Positions 4,248-7,243 of a stretch of DNA of 7,243 nucleotides are shown piece by piece. The DNA lies in contig CAKQRW010000076.1 in the NCBI GenBank assembly GCA_934271655.1, positions 1 through 7,243 on the forward strand, given 5' to 3'. Source of the DNA: an uncultured Bacteroidaceae bacterium. Lineage in GTDB: Bacteria; Bacteroidota; Bacteroidia; Bacteroidales; Bacteroidaceae. A program made the translations under genes and the position numbers. Numbering within the stretch: position 1 is the stretch's first letter; each line of letters starts with the position of its first letter. The notes beneath the pieces are model-generated. The model did not search any database, was not told the origin of the DNA, and saw only the letters and a list, made by a program, of their open reading frames with translations.

Positions 4248-5792
4248 TCACTGCTGTTTGGCAGCAGGTTTCAGATGCAGCTCATACAGGTCGCTGCGCC
4301 TGTCGCGCAGGTTGCGCACGCTGCCATAGGTGTGCAGTTCGTTGAGAAGGTTGAGATCCACATCCGAAACAAGAATCATCTCTGTGTTTGGAGTGGCCTC
4401 TGAGCGCTTGCCGTCGGTAGGGAAAGCAAAGTCGCATGGAGTGAACACCGCCGACTGGGCATATTGTATGTCCATGTTGTGCACGCGTGGCAAGTTGCCT
4501 ACGCTGCCGGCTATCGCCACGTAGCATTCATTCTCTATGGCACGAGCCTGTGCGCACACACGAACGCGCGAATAAGCGTTTTGTGTGTCTGTCATGAACG
4601 GCACGAAGAGAATCTGCATGCCGTCGGCAGCCATGATGCGGGACAGTTCAGGAAACTCCACATCGTAGCAGATCAAGATGCCTATCCTGCCGCAGTCGGT
4701 GTCAAATGTCTGCACATGATTGCCGCCTGTCAGTCCCCAGCACTTCTGCTCGTCAGGCGTGACGTGTATCTTTTCAAACATTTCATAAGAACCGTCGCGG
4801 CGGCAGAGAAAGCCTACATTGTAGAGAGCTCCGTCTTCTTTCACGTATGGCATGCTGCCTGTGATGATATTGATGTTGTAGCTTATGGCCATCTCTACAA
4901 AGCGGTCGCGTATCTTCTCCGTGTACTGCGCCATGGCGCGGATAGACTGCGCCTCGCCCATGTCGTTGAACTTGGCCATCAGTGGTGCGTTGAAATATTC
5001 CGGGAACAGTATGAAATCGCTCTTGTAGTCTGACACTGAGTCAACGAAAAACTCCACCTGCTCGAAAAGGTCGTCGAGCGAATGGTAGGGACGCATCTGC
5101 CACTGCACCATGCCAATGCGCACCTTAGGTCCTTTCTCCACATGAGACTGTGTTGGTGGCTGATAATAGATGTTGTCCCATTGCAGCAATGTGGCGCAAT
5201 GCTTTGATTCCTCGTCATTGGGGAGATAGTTGCGTATGACACGGCGCACATGGAAATCATTCGAGAGCTGGAATGTGAGCACCGGGTCATATATTTCTCT
5301 TGAGCGTACTTTCTCTATGTATTCTTTTGGCCGCATGGTGTCTGCATACTTATGGTAGTTTGGTATGCGTCCGCCAAACATGATGGCCTTGAGGTTGAGC
5401 TTCTCGCAGAGTTCCTTGCGGTATTCATACATGCGTCGGGCCAGTCGCATGCCGCGGTAGTCAGGGTGTATGAACACCTCAATGCCATAGAGGATGTTGC
5501 CATTGGGATTGTGTGTGTTGAATGTCTCGTTGCCTGTCACCTTGGCATAGGTGTGGTCGCCCTTCACCATGTCGTAGTCAACGATGATGGACAGGGCGCA
5601 TCCCACAATCTTGTCGTCCACAATGATGACCACCTGTCCCTCAGGAAATATTGTCAGGAGTTTCTTTATTTGAGCATGAGTCCAAAACACATCAGAGTCT
5701 GCGTAGATGCGTCTGAACGAGCCTGCGAGCTGGTCATAGTCTGACATCTGCAGATTTCTCAGCTCAACCTTGTTGCTGTGTGAAGTTTCCAT
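4248..5792 (-). CDS. GNAT acetyltransferase-carbon-nitrogen hydrolase (nitrilase superfamily) fusion
   Basis: 514 residues, no signal peptide, cytosolic. Residues about 9-190 form a GNAT fold: LRNLQMSDYDQL is the usual first strand and helix, and VFIHPDYRGMRLARRMYEYR (106-125) is the acetyl-CoA-binding loop and helix. The loop reads R-G-M-R-L-A, with Arg116 where the R/Q-x-x-G-x-G/A motif expects the central Gly. Residues about 224-500 form a nitrilase-superfamily domain with the full triad: Glu265 in LFPEYF, Lys341 in FEKIHV, Cys375 in LICYDVEFPE. Such enzymes hydrolyse amides or nitriles through a cysteine thioester. As I recall, this fusion is a recognised nitrilase branch with an N-terminal RimI-like domain (branch 12), of unknown substrate. 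The domains may transfer and hydrolyse acyl/amide groups on one metabolite; that is inference. It is a lone gene with its own -7 motif (5835-5842) and terminator (4088-4121). Confidence 0.93.
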   Translation of the reverse strand: METSHSNKVELRNLQMSDYDQLAGSFRRIYADSDVFWTHAQIKKLLTIFPEGQVVIIVDDKIVGCALSIIVDYDMVKGDHTYAKVTGNETFNTHNPNGNILYGIEVFIHPDYRGMRLARRMYEYRKELCEKLNLKAIMFGGRIPNYHKYADTMRPKEYIEKVRSREIYDPVLTFQLSNDFHVRRVIRNYLPNDEESKHCATLLQWDNIYYQPPTQSHVEKGPKVRIGMVQWQMRPYHSLDDLFEQVEFFVDSVSDYKSDFILFPEYFNAPLMAKFNDMGEAQSIRAMAQYTEKIRDRFVEMAISYNINIITGSMPYVKEDGALYNVGFLCRRDGSYEMFEKIHVTPDEQKCWGLTGGNHVQTFDTDCGRIGILICYDVEFPELSRIMAADGMQILFVPFMTDTQNAYSRVRVCAQARAIENECYVAIAGSVGNLPRVHNMDIQYAQSAVFTPCDFAFPTDGKRSEATPNTEMILVSDVDLNLLNELHTYGSVRNLRDRRSDLYELHLKPAAKQQ

Positions 5793-5834
5793 AATTTAAT
5801 GCCTTTGTCGTAGCTTTAATCTTTTTACCGCTTG

Positions 5835-5842
5835 CAAAATTA
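5835..5842 (-). promoter_or_regulatory. -7 promoter motif of the GNAT-nitrilase gene
   Basis: The minus strand reads TAATTTTG, matching TAnnTTTG, about 43 bases before the ATG at 5792. Transcription would start near 5828. No clear TTTG -33 element is visible upstream on that strand. Confidence 0.55.
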
Positions 5843-6090
5843 GTGAATATATTGATATGTTGTCATTCTGTCCAGGCGTTTTTTCCTGTAGAGGCTTCCA
5901 AAATGCTCATGGACTACAGTGGAGAGGATGTGGAAGTGGCAAAGAGTGTATGTATCAAGCCAGAGGCTGTTGCGCAGTATGGTGCTGCTCAGTCCAAGTG
6001 TCTCGTCGGTTTTTTCCCAAGTGAAAGGGCATTATGGGCCATTTGGAGTTAAGAAATGTAATAAAACATCGAAAAGACAAAAAGATTTCG
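5843..6090. other. Gene-free stretch between nitrilase promoter and restriction locus
   Basis: Together with the flanking promoter sequences this makes a 336-base interval (5793-6128) without a supported gene. The plus strand has an open frame at 5843-6052 (69 codons) and an overlapping one at 5919-6101. Neither shows a recognisable motif, promoter or ribosome-binding context, and the first begins right at the minus-strand promoter. Minus-strand frames are all shorter than about 30 codons. No terminator hairpin, tRNA or repeat was found. It may be decayed coding sequence or the edge of an acquired segment. Confidence 0.4.
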
Positions 6091-6098
6091 TACTTTTG
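6091..6098 (+). promoter_or_regulatory. -7 promoter motif of the restriction-modification unit
   Basis: TACTTTTG matches TAnnTTTG, 30 bases before the methyltransferase-like ATG. Transcription would start near 6105, leaving a leader of about 24 bases. The upstream region is A-rich with no clear TTTG at -33. This marks the right-end pair as its own transcription unit. Confidence 0.55.
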
Positions 6099-6113
6099 TA
6101 AACTAAAGAAACA

Positions 6114-6128
6114 ATGGACATCAGATAA
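6114..6128 (+). CDS. Four-codon upstream mini-ORF abutting the methyltransferase start
   Basis: ATG GAC ATC AGA TAA encodes MDIR; its stop codon is the triplet directly before the methyltransferase-like ATG at 6129, in the same frame. If translated, it would deliver terminating ribosomes onto that start. It also shows that the downstream gene cannot begin further upstream. It could be a chance occurrence, and no independent evidence of translation exists. Confidence 0.2.
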   Translation: MDIR

Positions 6129-7124
6129 ATGAAGTACGATATAGACATAACAGAAGATGACATCTTGGCATTAGGGCATAATCTGCTCCAGACTTTGCTG
6201 TGTGACCGCACTACGGGAAAGAATATATTTTGGGCAACTGAAGACTATTCCGATCGGGGAGCAGGGTATACCTTCTTTGACAGCATTACCATAGAGGCGA
6301 TAACTGGTGAGCATAATGATGTTATCATGCCACGTATCGCCAAGGATAAAGAAAAAAAGAAAGAGCGCAGGCGTAAGATGGCGGAGGTGTTTACTCCTTC
6401 TTGGTTATGCAATAGAATGCTGGATGATGTGGATGCTCGCCTTTTCGGTCGTAACGATGTCTTCAATACCAAAAGCAATATGGACAAAGAGTGGCAACCG
6501 GTGAATCCTCCCGTTGTCAGAGAGGAAGATGATATTACTTGGGACGATTATGTCAAGAAGACGGTCATGGAGATAACCTGCGGTGAGGGCCCTTTTATCG
6601 TTAGCCGATATGACACGGTTTCAGGACGTAGGTTTGATGATGTCAATATGCGTGTGGGATTTCTTGACCGGAAACTGAGATTGGTGACCGAAAACACCCA
6701 TACAAAAGAAGAGTGGATGGAGTGGGTTAAGATAGCCTATCAATGTTCTTACGGCTATGAGTGGCAAGGAGACAATTTGCTTTTGGCTCGCCAAAACCTG
6801 CTTTTCACTCTCTTTGATTATTTCGAGGCTGTATGGAAAGAGGAGCCGCCCATGGATTTCGTAGAAGAAATAGCTTATATTATCTCATGGAACTTATGGC
6901 AGATGGATGGACTCAAGAATGTGATTCCACGGTCGTGCAGGACGATGGTTGAGGAAACTACCGACTTGTTTGGCAATGTCAAACGCAAGGAGACACCTTG
7001 TGAGGGGTGCAAGAAGAAGCTTATCCATAAGCACAATGGCATCTATGCGCAGATTATGGACTGGAAGAAAGGTACACCTATTCTGTTCGATTCCTTGAGT
7101 AAAGAAAAAAATAAAAATGACTGA
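6129..7124 (+). CDS. Restriction-modification 'subunit M', adenine methyltransferase-like
   Basis: 331 residues, no signal peptide. A Lys/Arg-rich stretch (72-83) leads into AEVFTPSWLCNRML (85-98), which resembles methyltransferase motif X (the FTP loop). MEITCGEGPFIVSRYD (147-162) resembles motif I, the S-adenosylmethionine loop (usually DxxCGxG). GYEWQGDNLLLARQNLL (209-225) resembles motifs II/III. The next segment, IISWNLWQMDGL (251-262), sits where NPPY would be expected, but no NPPY follows motif I. The only NPP (126-128) lies before it. CEGC (291-294) and HKHNGIYAQIMDWKK (300-314) close the protein. I recall Bacteroidales proteins with the same signatures annotated as restriction endonuclease subunit M. 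Role: host-DNA adenine methylation or target recognition, inferred. An in-frame TAA directly precedes the ATG, fixing the start as the first possible. It overlaps the next gene by 8 bases. Confidence 0.75.
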   Translation: MKYDIDITEDDILALGHNLLQTLLCDRTTGKNIFWATEDYSDRGAGYTFFDSITIEAITGEHNDVIMPRIAKDKEKKKERRRKMAEVFTPSWLCNRMLDDVDARLFGRNDVFNTKSNMDKEWQPVNPPVVREEDDITWDDYVKKTVMEITCGEGPFIVSRYDTVSGRRFDDVNMRVGFLDRKLRLVTENTHTKEEWMEWVKIAYQCSYGYEWQGDNLLLARQNLLFTLFDYFEAVWKEEPPMDFVEEIAYIISWNLWQMDGLKNVIPRSCRTMVEETTDLFGNVKRKETPCEGCKKKLIHKHNGIYAQIMDWKKGTPILFDSLSKEKNKND

Positions 7125-7243
7125 TAATAATATTATTATTATAGACAGACTCGTCGTAGGACGCACTGAACCTCATATCTATGCGTTCGAGACAGGTACT
7201 GTGCCTAATTATCTGAAGATAGGTGATACTTATCGTCCTGTGG
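7117..7243 (+). CDS. Partial GIY-YIG-type nuclease, probable restriction subunit (5' end only)
   Basis: 42 codons, then the window ends within the gene. After a run of four Ile (6-9), IYAFETGTVPNYLKIGDTYRP (21-41) resembles the beginning of a GIY-YIG nuclease fold: YAF stands for the GIY strand and LKIG for the YIG strand. I recall this N-terminus on large Bacteroidales restriction proteins that continue into a DEAD/DEAH helicase, but nothing beyond residue 42 can be seen. The ATG lies inside the last codons of the methyltransferase gene (8-base overlap, +1 frame), so the two are probably translationally coupled. An A-rich tract replaces a Shine-Dalgarno. The inferred role is cleavage of unmodified foreign DNA, paired with the upstream protein. 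Confidence 0.7.
   Translation, partial: MTDNNIIIIDRLVVGRTEPHIYAFETGTVPNYLKIGDTYRPV
7124..7139. repeat. AT-only palindrome with ATT triplets at the gene junction
   Basis: ATAATAATATTATTAT is a perfect 16-base palindrome inside codons 3-8 of the nuclease gene. It is preceded by an A7 run (7105-7111) and an A5 run (7113-7117) at the end of the methyltransferase gene. Expansion of the ATT triplets would keep frame, while changes in A7 would not. Confidence 0.6.

Noticed and set aside
4464..5033. 189-codon plus-strand open frame opposite the nitrilase domain
   Set aside because: The nitrilase triad is encoded on the other strand; this frame is a shadow created by its codon bias.
5843..6052. 69-codon plus-strand frame as a real gene
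   Set aside because: No promoter, no recognised motif, an overlapping alternative frame, and a start adjoining the minus-strand promoter. It is kept only as a possible remnant within the gene-free stretch.

Overview
The window looks like chromosomal DNA of a Bacteroidota gut or oral anaerobe, most likely of the Prevotella/Segatella type. Three things point there. Several gene starts are preceded by the Bacteroides-type -7 motif TAnnTTTG. Start codons sit behind A-rich tracts rather than Shine-Dalgarno sequences. The encoded proteins (an ABC-F ATPase with a decayed second ATPase domain, an acetyltransferase-nitrilase fusion, and a restriction 'subunit M' with the AEVFTPSW/ITCGEGP signature) resemble Bacteroidales proteins as far as I remember them. 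No database search was run.

Layout. A perfect 46-base palindrome at the left edge (1-46) is a terminator-like hairpin for something left of the window. A second hairpin terminator (97-136) ends mscL, a mechanosensitive channel gene on the minus strand (196-654). mscL and a tiny plus-strand lipoprotein frame (766-858) diverge from facing -7 motifs that form an inverted repeat (717-745). Next comes gap (1034-2047), a type I glyceraldehyde-3-phosphate dehydrogenase with strongly biased codons, closed by a classical terminator (2074-2105). The -7 motif of the next promoter (2107-2114) starts two bases after that terminator's T-run. About 180 bases of leader, with a possible 31-codon leader ORF and two competing hairpins, precede a YbiT-like ABC-F gene (2286-3896). 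Its second ATPase site lacks the P-loop lysine and the catalytic glutamate.

The ABC-F gene converges on a minus-strand gene (4248-5792) for a 514-residue GNAT acetyltransferase-carbon-nitrogen hydrolase fusion. The 351-base gap between them holds a shared hairpin terminator and iterated copies of an ATCGAATCCCATGATA element, with an inverted partial copy beyond the terminator. After a 336-base stretch with no convincing gene, a promoter motif introduces a two-gene unit at the right edge. It consists of an unusual adenine-methyltransferase-like protein (6129-7124) and, overlapping by 8 bases, the first 42 codons of a protein that resembles a GIY-YIG nuclease, probably the restriction partner (7117 to the window end).

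The left two thirds are housekeeping genes (osmotic safety valve, glycolysis, ribosome-associated ATPase, nitrogen/amide metabolism), each mostly in its own transcription unit. The right end is probably a restriction-modification locus, a more mobile kind of cargo. The best leads are the asymmetric ABC-F ATPase and its leader, the restriction unit whose methyltransferase lacks a normal NPPY motif, the iterated elements at 4014-4155, and the small cysteine-rich lipoprotein.
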